Shown here one piece after another: positions 9,785 through 18,654 of a stretch of 64,000 bases of DNA. The notes beneath the pieces were generated by a model, which saw only the letters and a program-made list of their open reading frames with translations, ran no database searches and was not told the DNA's origin. The position numbers were made by a program, and so were the translations under genes. Positions within the stretch are counted from its first letter, which is position 1, and every line of letters begins with the position of its first letter. The stretch spans positions 2,788,001 through 2,852,000 of the forward strand of contig NZ_CP031415.1 in the NCBI RefSeq assembly GCF_003367315.1, in the 5' to 3' direction. The stretch is from Saccharospirillum mangrovi (lineage in GTDB: Bacteria; Pseudomonadota; Gammaproteobacteria; Pseudomonadales; Natronospirillaceae).

Positions 9785-9809
9785 AGCCTCGCGAAAGCGG
9801 GGCTTTTTT
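9785..9809 (+). terminator. Terminator of tRNA-Phe
   Basis: AGCCTCGC and GCGGGGCT pair (one G-T) around a GAAA tetraloop, followed by five further Ts. Confidence 0.88.
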
Positions 9810-9887
9810 GTGCCTGAACACTCCGCGAAATCGAACCGCTTTTTACCGGGGTGGTTCGATGGATCAGCGCCTTCCCTGGCGCTGCCT

Positions 9888-10853
9888 TTATCGAAACGAC
9901 GACCGGATAATCCCATGGTCCGTACTGTACGGATTGTCGTCATCGATGTGATCGTTCCAGATGCGGGTGTCCTGGTGTTTCCAGATCACATCGCTGGAAT
10001 ATTCGAAGAATTCTTCCGACACCAGAATGTGGTCGAGCACGCTTTTGTGGCTGTTGTGTTCGTGGGTGTAATAGACGTCCCGATACGATTTCAGCTGCTG
10101 GAAAAACAAGGTGCTGTACAACGAACGGTCGGCGCCCCGGGCGCGGTTCGACATTGTTGGTTGGTCGGTGATCAAACTGACTGTATTACTCAGCGGATCG
10201 TCGTTCAAATCTCCGATGACCACCACCGGCGTGCCCGAACCGCGTAGTTGATCAATCAGCATCATGCGCAATGCCGTGGCTTCGGCGGTGCGACGAATGG
10301 TTGAGATCGCGCTGCCAATGGCGCTGCGATATTCATTCGGCAGAGTGGAAATGCGCGCCGGTAATTTGGATTTCAGATGACAGGCAAACAGCGTAAACGG
10401 CGGTGTGCCGCGATGCGATTCGTGAACAATCTGCGCTTTGATAATGCTGCGGGAAAATCGATCAATACTGACGCGGACTTCATCGTCTTCGCCATCGCCA
10501 TCATCCAGTTTAATCAGTTCTGAAAACGGAAATTGTTTGATGGTGTGGCTGGCGGCAACCTTCCACGGCGGCCGAACGATCATGGCTACGGCAATGTTGT
10601 ACCAGGAATCGGCGATGAATTGCGGCTGGTACATTTCCAGTTCAGGCACCGCCAGCACATCGCGCAGGCAGTCGGGGTGCCAGAGTTCCTGAAACACTAC
10701 GATGTCGGCATCCAACTCGATCAGCATGCGACGAATCCAGTCGCGCTTGCCGTCATAATCCCGCTGAATCACTGGCACGCTGGAGTGCGTGGTTAAACCG
10801 GCTTTTTGAAAATTGTAGAGATTGAACGACGCAAAGCTGATATCGGCGGCCAT
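9888..10853 (-). CDS. Endonuclease/exonuclease/phosphatase (EEP) family protein
   Basis: 321-aa metal-dependent phosphohydrolase of the EEP fold. The ordered family motifs are present: ASFNLYNF at the N-terminus, VVFQEL (metal-binding Glu) at about residue 55, FACHLKSK (catalytic His) at about 160, VIGDLNDDP (Asp/Asn) at about 217, SVLDHILVS at about 270 and STDHGIIRSSF at the end. No signal peptide is visible, so it is probably cytoplasmic. A strong AAGGAGGG site precedes the ATG. The substrate (DNA, phosphoester or nucleotide) cannot be told from sequence. It lies downstream of apbE on the same strand, about 110 bases away. Confidence 0.85.
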   Translation of the reverse strand: MAADISFASFNLYNFQKAGLTTHSSVPVIQRDYDGKRDWIRRMLIELDADIVVFQELWHPDCLRDVLAVPELEMYQPQFIADSWYNIAVAMIVRPPWKVAASHTIKQFPFSELIKLDDGDGEDDEVRVSIDRFSRSIIKAQIVHESHRGTPPFTLFACHLKSKLPARISTLPNEYRSAIGSAISTIRRTAEATALRMMLIDQLRGSGTPVVVIGDLNDDPLSNTVSLITDQPTMSNRARGADRSLYSTLFFQQLKSYRDVYYTHEHNSHKSVLDHILVSEEFFEYSSDVIWKHQDTRIWNDHIDDDNPYSTDHGIIRSSFR

Positions 10854-10961
10854 TTGGCACCCTCCTTGAAGTCCCGATCAACCCACTGACTATAGCTTCT
10901 GCTGAGTATTGAGAGACTTAAATGGCAGCCTGGTGACAGAACAGAATCGAACGCTGGAAGA

Positions 10962-11885
10962 TTACGACTGAAGCCAGAACGGCACGTTTTGGGCCTGCAA
11001 AAACGCTTCCGCGCCCTCGCCTTGCAGCATGGCGAAGGTCGACAACATGCCGGCTTCGGTGCAGGTCGGCGCGGCGACTGTTATCGAACGCGGTGCACCG
11101 ATCACCGGCCAGCCGGTCTTGGGATTCAGAATGTGACCGTAGCGTTGGCCCTGGTGTTCGAAAAACCGACGGGTGTCGCCGCTGGTTGCCAACGCGCCCT
11201 GATTCAGGCCAATTACCGCTGCGGCGCGGCGCACATCATCCGGTTGCTCAACGCCCAACACCCACGGCTGAGCGTTGGCACGCGGTCCACTGACGCGCAA
11301 ATCGCCGCCAAAATTCACCAAACACGCCCGCGTTAATTGCGACTGCAACAACGCCACCACCCGATCGACAGCATACTCCTTGGCAAGGCCACCCAAATCG
11401 ATTTCCATGCCCGCCGGCAACTCCAACACTGGCGTTTGCCAACGCAGCCGATGCCAGCCGACCCGAGGCAGCAAGGCAGCTACCGCGTCGGGACTGGGCA
11501 TCTGCGTCTGACCATCGCTGCCGAATTTCCACACCGCGCGCAACGCACCGGCGGTCACATCAAAAAGGCCATCGCTGAGCCGATAACATTGGTCGGCGAA
11601 ATCCAGCAGCAATGCCATTTCCGCATCAACCTTGATGGCCCGCCCCTGGCTTTGATTGAGGCGACTGAGTGCGCTGTCTGGCCGATAGCGACTGTAGGTC
11701 TGTTCGATGCGCAACGCTTCGGCGCGACCGGCGAGGAGACTTTGCCGTTCGCTCGTCGTAAGCTCGTCGGCGCTGTCGAACACCAATTCACACGGGCTAC
11801 CCATGGCCTGGAAACATAAACGCCATAACTTTGCTTCGGGTTCGCGAACCCAATCACAGTTTTTATTTGGTACCAAAGAGACCAT
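10962..11885 (-). CDS. apbE: FAD:protein FMN transferase (ApbE family)
   Basis: Flavin transferase that attaches FMN through a phosphoester to Thr/Ser of target proteins. Motifs include FQAMGSPCELVFD near the N-terminus, YSRYRPDSALSRLN, DVTAGALRAVW, IDLGGLAKEYAVDRV (FAD binding), NFGGDLRVSG, and HILNPKTGWP with TCTEAGMLST, the Mg-binding Asp/Thr region. The start is uncertain: an upstream extension would begin with TTG at 11930, the ATG at 11885 is chosen here, and no good ribosome site marks either. No lipoprotein signal is present, unlike periplasmic ApbE. It probably belongs with the DUF4266/DUF3570/thioredoxin genes at 15.3-17.3 kb, from which a plus-strand gene pair separates it. Confidence 0.9.
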   Translation of the reverse strand: MVSLVPNKNCDWVREPEAKLWRLCFQAMGSPCELVFDSADELTTSERQSLLAGRAEALRIEQTYSRYRPDSALSRLNQSQGRAIKVDAEMALLLDFADQCYRLSDGLFDVTAGALRAVWKFGSDGQTQMPSPDAVAALLPRVGWHRLRWQTPVLELPAGMEIDLGGLAKEYAVDRVVALLQSQLTRACLVNFGGDLRVSGPRANAQPWVLGVEQPDDVRRAAAVIGLNQGALATSGDTRRFFEHQGQRYGHILNPKTGWPVIGAPRSITVAAPTCTEAGMLSTFAMLQGEGAEAFLQAQNVPFWLQS

Positions 11886-11949
11886 ACCTCGGAAGTGGAA
11901 ACCGGCCGTTGTACGCGCCAAGCGATCCAATCATCGAGATTGAACCTTC

Positions 11950-13704
11950 ATGACCCAACGCCCTTATCGCCAGACGATGCGCTCGCGCACCGCCGTTGCC
12001 AGCGGACTGCTATTGTCGGCATGGCTGCTGACTGCGTGCAACCCCGGCACGCCCAGCGACAAAGCCAAAGACGACCTGCAAACGCGTGGTGCCGCCATCG
12101 CACTCAGCGATGCCGACTACCGTGCCCTGCCCGCCATTGAGCAATACCGGGTCAGCAATCGCCTGCTGATGACCTTGTATCGGGGCGTGCCGATGGATGA
12201 ATTTTTCAATCTGTCGAACGGCCTCTATCCGCTGCGCGTGAAAAGCACGAATTATCTCGGCCAGGTGCGCACGGCATTGAAGCAGGATTTAACGCCCACC
12301 CAACGCGCCGCCGCACGCGCGCGCATTGGCTTGAATCCCGACGATTCGTCCACCGGCAGTGACGACGCTCTGTACCAATTCACCACCAACACCAACGACA
12401 ACAGCACCGTTCGTCACCAACAAATTCCGCTCGCGCACATCAATGAATTTCCGCTCAGCCGCGATCTGTACGTGGAATGGATGGCCTATTTCCTGACCAA
12501 CACCATTTTGTTTTCACCGGCGCTGGAAATGGAAAGCACCGACGCCAAAGACGCCGCTTTCGCCTACACCTTTTTACGCAATCGAATTCGCGACGGTGAA
12601 ACCGTGCGCGGTATTGTGCGCGCTTATTTATCGACGCAATCGCGTTGGCGGGTATCGCGTTCGGCGGAAAATCATGCGCTCGAAGCGTACGAACTGTATT
12701 TGGGATTATTCGACACCGAAGAAGATTCCCGCCGTGGTGGCATTGCCTGCCGCGATTGGCGTCTAACGTCCGAAGCGGCCGGTTATCAATTGGTGCGTTC
12801 CGGTGAAGAAAACCAGACGTATCAGAAAGTGCTCGACAACTATTACGTGCGCACCTGCGACGATTTATACGACGTCATCGTCAGCCATCCGCTGTTTATT
12901 CCGCGCATGACCGAAGTGATTGCCAACTATTTGCTGTCCAACCTTCCGGTTGAAGATCGTCTGGCGGTCGTCGAAGCGGTCGTCGAAGCGCAGCCGCAAA
13001 CCTTCGAAGATATTTTCACCACTTTGCTGTTCTCCAAAGCCTATTTGCTGGACGCCGAACGGCCGCTTTGGTTCGAGGAAAATTTCTTCGGCACGCTGCA
13101 TCGGTTGCATTGGTCCATTGCGCGTAACAATGGCGTCTTGGGCGAACGCATATTGCGCGACATTCAGGAATACAACGGCTCGACGCTGTATCAGGGCGAC
13201 ATGGGTTCGGCGGCGATGACCTACAAAATTGGACGCACGCCGGAAGTTCCGATGGATGCGCTGAGTTTTGCCAGCCACGCCAAAGCCATGCGCGAAGGCA
13301 TGATGGTGAACAACCAGGCAGCCTGGCGTGGCGGCGACTGGGACGGCGCCACCAAGGGCTTCAAAGGGTTGTACCTGGAAGCAGTGCCTCGCGACGACGA
13401 CCCGAACCTGTTTGAAACGCAAGTACGGTCCGACATCGCACCGCTGAACGCGGCCGATTTTATCGACTATTTATTCCTCAGCACGCTGATGCGGCCGGCC
13501 ACACTCGCTGAGCAAAACGCCTTAATGGATTTGCTCGATCAGGACGACCGCGACCGGATTCGTTACGACGATGACGCCGGCGAATACCGCGTTCGGGATA
13601 ACGCTTTTTACTACAACGACGTCGCTTTGGTGGTGATGGATTACATCGCCCGTTTGCCGGAATTTTATTATCTGGTGCGCCCAGGCGAGGAGATTAACGA
13701 ATGA
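11950..13704 (+). CDS. Putative lipoprotein, partner of a DUF1501-type protein
   Basis: 584 aa with a lipoprotein signal: basic start (MTQRPYRQTMRSR), hydrophobic stretch, and the lipobox LLTAC at about residues 26-30. The rest is soluble, with several Tyr/Asp-rich segments (VEWMAYFLTN, AFAYTFLRNRIRDGETVRGIVRAYL) and few Cys (GIACRDW, VRTCDDLYD). I do not recognise the family with confidence. The downstream neighbour starts 4 bases before this stop, so the two are coupled. Large lipoprotein plus Tat-exported DUF1501 pairs recall the DUF1800 or DUF1592 plus DUF1501/1552 pairs of other bacteria, but this sequence shows no clear motif of those. An alternative start at 11980 would also keep the signal. 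Confidence 0.7.
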   Translation: MTQRPYRQTMRSRTAVASGLLLSAWLLTACNPGTPSDKAKDDLQTRGAAIALSDADYRALPAIEQYRVSNRLLMTLYRGVPMDEFFNLSNGLYPLRVKSTNYLGQVRTALKQDLTPTQRAAARARIGLNPDDSSTGSDDALYQFTTNTNDNSTVRHQQIPLAHINEFPLSRDLYVEWMAYFLTNTILFSPALEMESTDAKDAAFAYTFLRNRIRDGETVRGIVRAYLSTQSRWRVSRSAENHALEAYELYLGLFDTEEDSRRGGIACRDWRLTSEAAGYQLVRSGEENQTYQKVLDNYYVRTCDDLYDVIVSHPLFIPRMTEVIANYLLSNLPVEDRLAVVEAVVEAQPQTFEDIFTTLLFSKAYLLDAERPLWFEENFFGTLHRLHWSIARNNGVLGERILRDIQEYNGSTLYQGDMGSAAMTYKIGRTPEVPMDALSFASHAKAMREGMMVNNQAAWRGGDWDGATKGFKGLYLEAVPRDDDPNLFETQVRSDIAPLNAADFIDYLFLSTLMRPATLAEQNALMDLLDQDDRDRIRYDDDAGEYRVRDNAFYYNDVALVVMDYIARLPEFYYLVRPGEEINE

Positions 13705-15269
13705 AGCGACGCAGCTTTTTGCGCGGTCTGGCGCTGGCGCCGACCATTCCAACCGCCTTCAATTTGGGCATGCTGGCGCAACGCGCCCAGGCCGCCGGCT
13801 TGAATTATCAGAACGTTCAATTCAGCGCGCCGGCGGTGATGCCGCAAATCATCAACATCTTTTTGTACGGTGGCGCGTCTGAATTGGCGGGCAACCTGAC
13901 CAACATTGCAGACATCAACGCCAACTCCATGAATTCATACACCTCGGCGTTCGGTGGCGGCATTATTCAGGCGCGCGGCGCTGGCAATGTCAGCGACGCC
14001 AACAACGGCAATAATCCGCAATTAACGCCCTACGGTTTCTGGGCCGGTGCCGGCGGTCTGTACATGGAAGATCTGATCGCCAGCGGTGATTTGTCGGTGT
14101 ACCGAACCTTGCACAAACGCAAAAGCCCGACGCGTTCGCATCGCGAATCCATCTTCATGAGCCAGAAAGGCGCGCTGGATGTCGAAGCGGCGCCGGGCCT
14201 TGGCACGCGTCTGGCGTTGATGCTCTACACGCACCGCAACGCGGTAAACAGCAGCCTGCTGGCTGACGGCACGCCGGTGGGTAATTTCGATCAGGGCCTG
14301 CTCGGTTTGCCGCTGCCGTTTGTGTCGTTCGAAGGACCAACCACCGCGTTCGCACGCGACCCGTCCATGAGCACGCCCATTCCATTGCGCGAAATGACGC
14401 TGAACACCAATTTCGACAACCCCTATTCACGCAACAATGGTTTGGTTACAGACGCCAACGCCAACACCCGGCTCGATAATCTGGTCGCCCAGATGCAAGG
14501 CGACAGCCGTTACAACACTCGGTTCCAGGCCGGCATCAATGGGTTTATTGCACGCCGCACCATGGCCGAATTGGTGGGCGATTTAACCGTCGCACGCGAT
14601 GCGCCACTGCCCGATGTTGGTATCGGCGATGCAGATGCCGACGAAGACGGCGTACTGACCTACCCCAACACCGCCTTTGCGAATCAGGTAAAAGCGGCCG
14701 TCACGTTGGCCATCGAAAATCCGTCGAGTCTGTACATTTCGGTGGGCACGCCGGGCCTGGGCGGCTGGGACGATCACAACAACGCGGTCGATAGCTACCG
14801 CGCCCGCATGACGCAACTTTTTGCAGCCTTGCGTGTGGCGATGAAGCATATCCGCCACGCCGACGGCAACACGCCGGGCGGGCTGAACCGCAGCACGGAC
14901 AACATCATCATCAACGTCTGGGGTGATTTCGGTCGGTTGGTGAACCTGAATAATTCCATGGGCTGGGACCACGCCAACAACCAGAATCTGTACACGTTGG
15001 GTGGCGCGGGTGTGCGCCCGGGCGGGGCGTCGGCTTTGGGCAAGGTGATCGGGCAGACGCGGCGTGTTGGCAACAGTGGCACCAACAACCAATACACCGA
15101 GCCGACCAGCAGCAGTTACGAAGCCGAACCCATGGCGGTGGCGTCGTCGCTGTATCGATATTTTGGTGCTCAGAACCCGAGCGTGATGACGGCCGATCCG
15201 GAATTTAATCCCAATGGCGACCAGCCGTTGAACGAACAATTGAGTGGTATCAGCGCGCCCTTTGCGTAA
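13701..15269 (+). CDS. Tat-exported DUF1501-like protein
   Basis: 522 aa. The N-terminus is a twin-arginine signal (MKRRSFLRGLALAP...AQAAG). The mature part follows the DUF1501 pattern: QIINIFLYGGASE near the start, SVYRTLHKRKSPTRSHRES at about residue 135, GGWDDHNNAVDSY at about 355, and WGDFGRLVNLNNSMGWDHANNQN with LGGAGVRPGG at about 415-440. The family resembles the alkaline-phosphatase/sulfatase superfamily; its reaction is not established. Export by Tat suggests a folded, cofactor-bearing protein in the periplasm. Start and stop context (overlap with the upstream lipoprotein gene) points to a two-gene operon convergent on the minus-strand DUF3570 gene. Confidence 0.8.
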   Translation: MKRRSFLRGLALAPTIPTAFNLGMLAQRAQAAGLNYQNVQFSAPAVMPQIINIFLYGGASELAGNLTNIADINANSMNSYTSAFGGGIIQARGAGNVSDANNGNNPQLTPYGFWAGAGGLYMEDLIASGDLSVYRTLHKRKSPTRSHRESIFMSQKGALDVEAAPGLGTRLALMLYTHRNAVNSSLLADGTPVGNFDQGLLGLPLPFVSFEGPTTAFARDPSMSTPIPLREMTLNTNFDNPYSRNNGLVTDANANTRLDNLVAQMQGDSRYNTRFQAGINGFIARRTMAELVGDLTVARDAPLPDVGIGDADADEDGVLTYPNTAFANQVKAAVTLAIENPSSLYISVGTPGLGGWDDHNNAVDSYRARMTQLFAALRVAMKHIRHADGNTPGGLNRSTDNIIINVWGDFGRLVNLNNSMGWDHANNQNLYTLGGAGVRPGGASALGKVIGQTRRVGNSGTNNQYTEPTSSSYEAEPMAVASSLYRYFGAQNPSVMTADPEFNPNGDQPLNEQLSGISAPFA

Positions 15270-15289
15270 CGGCGCGCTGGTACCGTCAC

Positions 15290-16513
15290 TCAGCGATAGC
15301 GTTCGCCGAATTCAAACCCCAACTGAAACGTCACCGCCTGATTGCCGTCCTGAACGGCGTCAATCAGGTATTGGTAATAGTAGCTGGAGCGCACTTGCAG
15401 CACGCCCCAGTCCCGCAACGGCTGGCTGTATTTCAGCCCTAATGTCAGTGCCAGCATTTCACTGAGTCGTGAATCGGCGCTGGCGAATTCCGGTAAATCA
15501 TCGTCCATGCCCAGCGAGCGCAGATAAAAATCGGCGGCGGTCTGGTAGTGCAATCGTCCGTAGGGTTCAACGAAATGACCACGGCCGGATTCGAGATGTT
15601 GCCGGTAGCTGCTGTCGATGGTCGCGCCGAATACTCCCCAGTCGTCGCCGTAAAAACTCAGGCTGGAACCAACGATGTCGCCATTGTCACGCTGGCGTCG
15701 CATCGAGCCGAACAGCGAATGCCGCTGCCGTGAATCGGGCCGTGCTTCGTAATAGCGCTCGGCTTCAACGTCGTCGGAATCGGCGCGGCTGAACACCTTG
15801 TACGGATCGTTGTGATAACCCAGAGACAGGCTGTAGCTGTAATCAATTTGCGCGATGGTGCGGCGGTCGATCACTTGCGTGATGCCGACCAGCGCATCGT
15901 AAGTGTTGCGTTCGCCCTGGCCGTAAAAACTTTGATCATCGACGTTCGACAGCGGCTCTGGTGTGCTGCCGTCGCGCTGCCCGGCTTCGTCGGTTTCCAC
16001 ACCCAAACCCAGCGTTAATGTTGTGTTGCGGTTGTTTAAATCCAGATCGCCCTGAACGCTGGAACCGAGCGCGACGAAGTCGTGTTCCACCGAGGCATAG
16101 GCGCCGTAATTGATGCGCACCATCCGGCCGTAACTTTGCTCCCAACCCAAATCGACCGCCAGGCGAGTGTCGTCGAATTCCGAGGTGGAGGAACTGCCAC
16201 CATCGACGTCAAAACCACCGCCCGAGGTACCGCTGTTGCTGACCACATTGGCGCCTTCCACCGCGCCACTGGGCGTGGCACCGGTCATGCTGTCGAGCAC
16301 TAGGCCGGCACGAATGCGCGCGTCGTCACTGATCTGGCCGCTGGTGTTGACCTGAGTGGAGCGCACGTTCACGCGTTCGGGTTCGTAGTAATTCAGAAAG
16401 GCGAGATTGACGGTCCAGTCGTTAGCGTAGTCTTCCGCCGATGCCTGGCCTAGCAATGTGGCGGTGGCCGCCGCCAACAGTCCGCGAATGGGAGTCGGGT
16501 CAGTTACAGCCAC
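15290..16513 (-). CDS. DUF3570 outer-membrane beta-barrel protein
   Basis: 407 aa from a GTG at 16511-16513. This start is chosen because it is preceded at 8 bases by GGGAGG inside the upstream DUF4266 gene and yields a proper signal peptide (LLAAATATLLGQASA); longer versions begin at a GTG buried in DUF4266. The mature protein has long alternating strands typical of an outer-membrane barrel and ends in a hydrophobic/aromatic strand (FQLGFEFGERYR). The layout matches DUF3570, a family found beside DUF4266, ApbE and thioredoxin-like proteins. Its transport or receptor role is not known. It overlaps the DUF4266 stop by 14 bases. Confidence 0.82.
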   Translation of the reverse strand: MAVTDPTPIRGLLAAATATLLGQASAEDYANDWTVNLAFLNYYEPERVNVRSTQVNTSGQISDDARIRAGLVLDSMTGATPSGAVEGANVVSNSGTSGGGFDVDGGSSSTSEFDDTRLAVDLGWEQSYGRMVRINYGAYASVEHDFVALGSSVQGDLDLNNRNTTLTLGLGVETDEAGQRDGSTPEPLSNVDDQSFYGQGERNTYDALVGITQVIDRRTIAQIDYSYSLSLGYHNDPYKVFSRADSDDVEAERYYEARPDSRQRHSLFGSMRRQRDNGDIVGSSLSFYGDDWGVFGATIDSSYRQHLESGRGHFVEPYGRLHYQTAADFYLRSLGMDDDLPEFASADSRLSEMLALTLGLKYSQPLRDWGVLQVRSSYYYQYLIDAVQDGNQAVTFQLGFEFGERYR

Positions 16514-16709
16514 AACCGCCGCCTCCCACACCGCCACTGCCAACGGCCGCTTCACGACTGAAGTAGATGTGGTTGTCGACGTAGCCATCCACCGGATCGC
16601 CACCCAATTCCATGCCCGGTTCCGCCAGCGTGCCGCGCTCCCACGGTTGCACCGCCGTGCATCCGCTGAGCAACATCAACAGCGCCGACATCCATAAAAC
16701 ACGTCTCAT
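16500..16709 (-). CDS. DUF4266 small lipoprotein with Gly-rich CGCN tail
   Basis: 69 aa: lipoprotein signal with the lipobox LLSGC (about residues 13-17), then the family pattern VQPWERGTLAEPGM, a Pro/Val segment, HIYFSREAA, and a C-terminal run GGVGGGGCGCN. Besides the lipid-anchor Cys, the only Cys are the two in this tail. The DNA of the Gly-rich tail also carries the ribosome site for the downstream DUF3570 gene. It starts in ATGA overlap with the thioredoxin gene, so the three are translationally coupled. The role is unknown; context suggests a redox or flavin-linked envelope system. Confidence 0.85.
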   Translation of the reverse strand: MRRVLWMSALLMLLSGCTAVQPWERGTLAEPGMELGGDPVDGYVDNHIYFSREAAVGSGGVGGGGCGCN

Positions 16710-17257
16710 AAACGACCCGCCGCGCGCAGCAATTCGACCAGTTTCTCTTCGGTCTGTTGCCGCTCATCCAAGCGAAAACCGACGCTGGTTTCGGCAATAT
16801 TGCCGCGATGATCGATCAGATACGCCGTCGGCATACCCATCACCTGATACACCGGCGGCAAGGCAGCATTCGGATCATAAAGGACGCGGAAATCGGCCGG
16901 GAACTGCGCTAGGAAACGATCAGCATCGGCGCGTTTGGCATCGACATTCACCGCCAGAATCACCAGACCTTTGTCGCCATACCGATCGTGCAATTCATTC
17001 ATAAAGGGGAAAGATTGCCGACACGGCACACACCAGGATGCCCAAAAATCCAGATACACCACCCGGCCGGACAGACCGTTGATGGAGGTGGCCTGATCGG
17101 TAAACGGATCGGTGAAATTGAAGTTTGGCGCAGCATCCGCCTTGGCTTGCGGCATGGAGAAGATTGCCAGCAAGGTGACGCTGACCACCAGCAACAGACG
17201 TCGCAGCGTTATTTCCAGAGTGTCGGACTCAGAGTCAGACAGAGTGAATAAATGCAT
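16706..17257 (-). CDS. TlpA/ResA-like periplasmic thioredoxin
   Basis: 183 aa from the ATG at 17257, preferred over 17272 because GGAG lies 6 bases before it. A short polar head is followed by a hydrophobic segment (RLLLVVSVTLLAIFSMPQAKA) acting as signal or anchor. The thioredoxin fold has VVYLDFWASWCVPCRQS (active-site CVPC), AVNVDAKRADADRFL and the cis-Pro loop MGMPTAYLID. This is the TlpA/ResA class, usually a periplasmic disulfide reductase. It is the first gene of the overlapping trio thioredoxin, DUF4266, DUF3570, so the Cys pair in the DUF4266 tail is a plausible substrate (inference). Confidence 0.88.
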   Translation of the reverse strand: MHLFTLSDSESDTLEITLRRLLLVVSVTLLAIFSMPQAKADAAPNFNFTDPFTDQATSINGLSGRVVYLDFWASWCVPCRQSFPFMNELHDRYGDKGLVILAVNVDAKRADADRFLAQFPADFRVLYDPNAALPPVYQVMGMPTAYLIDHRGNIAETSVGFRLDERQQTEEKLVELLRAAGRL

Positions 17258-17378
17258 GGGCAGCTCCGGCATTCAGGTTTCGTTAGCCATGTCACAATTT
17301 AACCGAAAGCCACCATCGATGGTGTGAAAAGGCGCTCAGTATTGCCATCGACTCCAATACCGGGCCGTTGAGCGGACC

Positions 17379-17401
17379 AAAAAAAGGGCGCCGAAGCGCC
17401 C
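17379..17401 (-). terminator. Terminator of the DoxX gene
   Basis: On the minus strand GGGCGC, a TTCG tetraloop, GCGCCC and a run of seven Ts. It begins about 20 bases after the DoxX stop, so the DoxX gene is probably transcribed separately from the thioredoxin operon. Confidence 0.9.
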
Positions 17402-17422
17402 TGTTTTGGTGAGTTAACGCAC

Positions 17423-17806
17423 TCAGCCTTTGCGGCCTTCGATGCTCAGGCTGCCCGGGCCCATAGCGACCAGGAGCAGGAAGCCGGCGGCGATGGAGAT
17501 GTTCTTGTTGAACGAAATCATCTGCATCTGGTCAGCCAGATCGAAGTGGAAGATGAAACCAGACAGAACACAGAAAGCAGCCAGCAGAACGGCAGCAATG
17601 CGAGTCTGGTAACCGATCAGAACGGCCAGGCCGCCCAGTACTTCAACCAGGATGGTCGGGTAAATCAGAATACCCGGCACGCCCATCATTTCCATGTAGC
17701 CTTGAGTGCCGGCGATAGCACCGATCTTGCTCAGGCCAGACAAAATAAAGAAGTAGGAGATCAGCACGCGGCCAGCCAGCATGGCCCAGGGGGTCAGCAT
17801 TTTCAT
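17423..17806 (-). CDS. DoxX family membrane protein
   Basis: 127 aa with four hydrophobic segments (about residues 8-27, 45-65, 70-88 and 98-118). The family pattern GRVLISYFFILSGLSKI, EVLGGLAVLIGYQTRIAAVLLAAF and NKNISIAAGFLLL is present. DoxX proteins sit in the inner membrane, often with redox or thiosulfate-related genes; the exact role here is open. It stands upstream of the thioredoxin/DUF4266/DUF3570 genes on the same strand but with its own terminator. A good AAGGAA site precedes the ATG. Confidence 0.88.
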   Translation of the reverse strand: MKMLTPWAMLAGRVLISYFFILSGLSKIGAIAGTQGYMEMMGVPGILIYPTILVEVLGGLAVLIGYQTRIAAVLLAAFCVLSGFIFHFDLADQMQMISFNKNISIAAGFLLLVAMGPGSLSIEGRKG

Positions 17807-17898
17807 TGGTCATTTCCTTAGTGTTGGGTTGGGTCAAACACAGATCACTATAGAGAGGCCGTTATGCGCTTCCTATCTAAATGATTCGTGCTTGTTGA

Positions 17899-18648
17899 TT
17901 AAAATTTCTGAAAAAGCCGACGCACGTTGGTGGCGGTCTGTGCTTTCAGTTGATCTAAAGATACGCCGCGCGATTGCGCCAGTTGTTCAGCCGTTTGCAA
18001 CAAATCCAACAAGGGGTTGGCGTACAGGGCCGGGTGCGGCCGCATGTCCGGTGCATCGGTTTCCAACAGAATGGCATCGGCCGGTAACCGGGCAAAGGCA
18101 TCGCGTGTTTTCGGGGATTTGAGAATCAGGCTGCCGCAGCCCAGGCACCAGCCTTTATCAATAAACGCCAACGCTTGTTCGTACGGTCCGAGAAAGGCGT
18201 GGATGACACCGCGCACCTGGGGAAATCGTTTCAACAGGCTCAATACGCGGTCGTGGGCTTTGACCGAATGCACGATAACCGGCAACTGCCGTTCCGCAGC
18301 TACGGCCAACTGAGCGGTAAACCAGTCTTCCTGATGTTGCCGCTCGGCGGCGTTCGATGCGATGTGAAAATCCAGACCGATTTCGCCCAACGCCACCCAG
18401 TGCGGGCGCCGATCCAACTCGGATTCGAGTTCAGATACATCGGGTTCGGTAACGGGTAAAAACCAGGGATGGTGGCCAACGGCCAAATGGATGCGTGGGT
18501 CGGATTCAAAACGTTGCCCGGCGTTGCGCCACTGCTGTGGCTCGGTGCCGGGCAATATCCAATGCCCAATGCCAGCCGCTTCGGCTTCGGCTAAAGCGGC
18601 ATCCGGATCGGCCAGGCCGTCCGGATGACAATGGGCGTCGATCCACAT
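17899..18648 (-). CDS. TatD family metal-dependent hydrolase (YjjV-like)
   Basis: 249 aa with the metal-binding pattern of TatD hydrolases: WIDAHCHPD at the start (HxH), ALGEIGLDFH (metal Glu) at about residue 88, IVHSVKAHDR (His) at about 124, GVIHAFLG (His) at about 149 and LLETDAPDM (Asp) at about 195, with YANPLLD after it. Members are DNases or 3'-5' exonucleases; YjjV is the closest in feel. Cytoplasmic. It begins 6 bases after the end of the DUF2799 lipoprotein gene. Confidence 0.9.
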   Translation of the reverse strand: MWIDAHCHPDGLADPDAALAEAEAAGIGHWILPGTEPQQWRNAGQRFESDPRIHLAVGHHPWFLPVTEPDVSELESELDRRPHWVALGEIGLDFHIASNAAERQHQEDWFTAQLAVAAERQLPVIVHSVKAHDRVLSLLKRFPQVRGVIHAFLGPYEQALAFIDKGWCLGCGSLILKSPKTRDAFARLPADAILLETDAPDMRPHPALYANPLLDLLQTAEQLAQSRGVSLDQLKAQTATNVRRLFQKF

Positions 18649-18654
18649 GATCGA

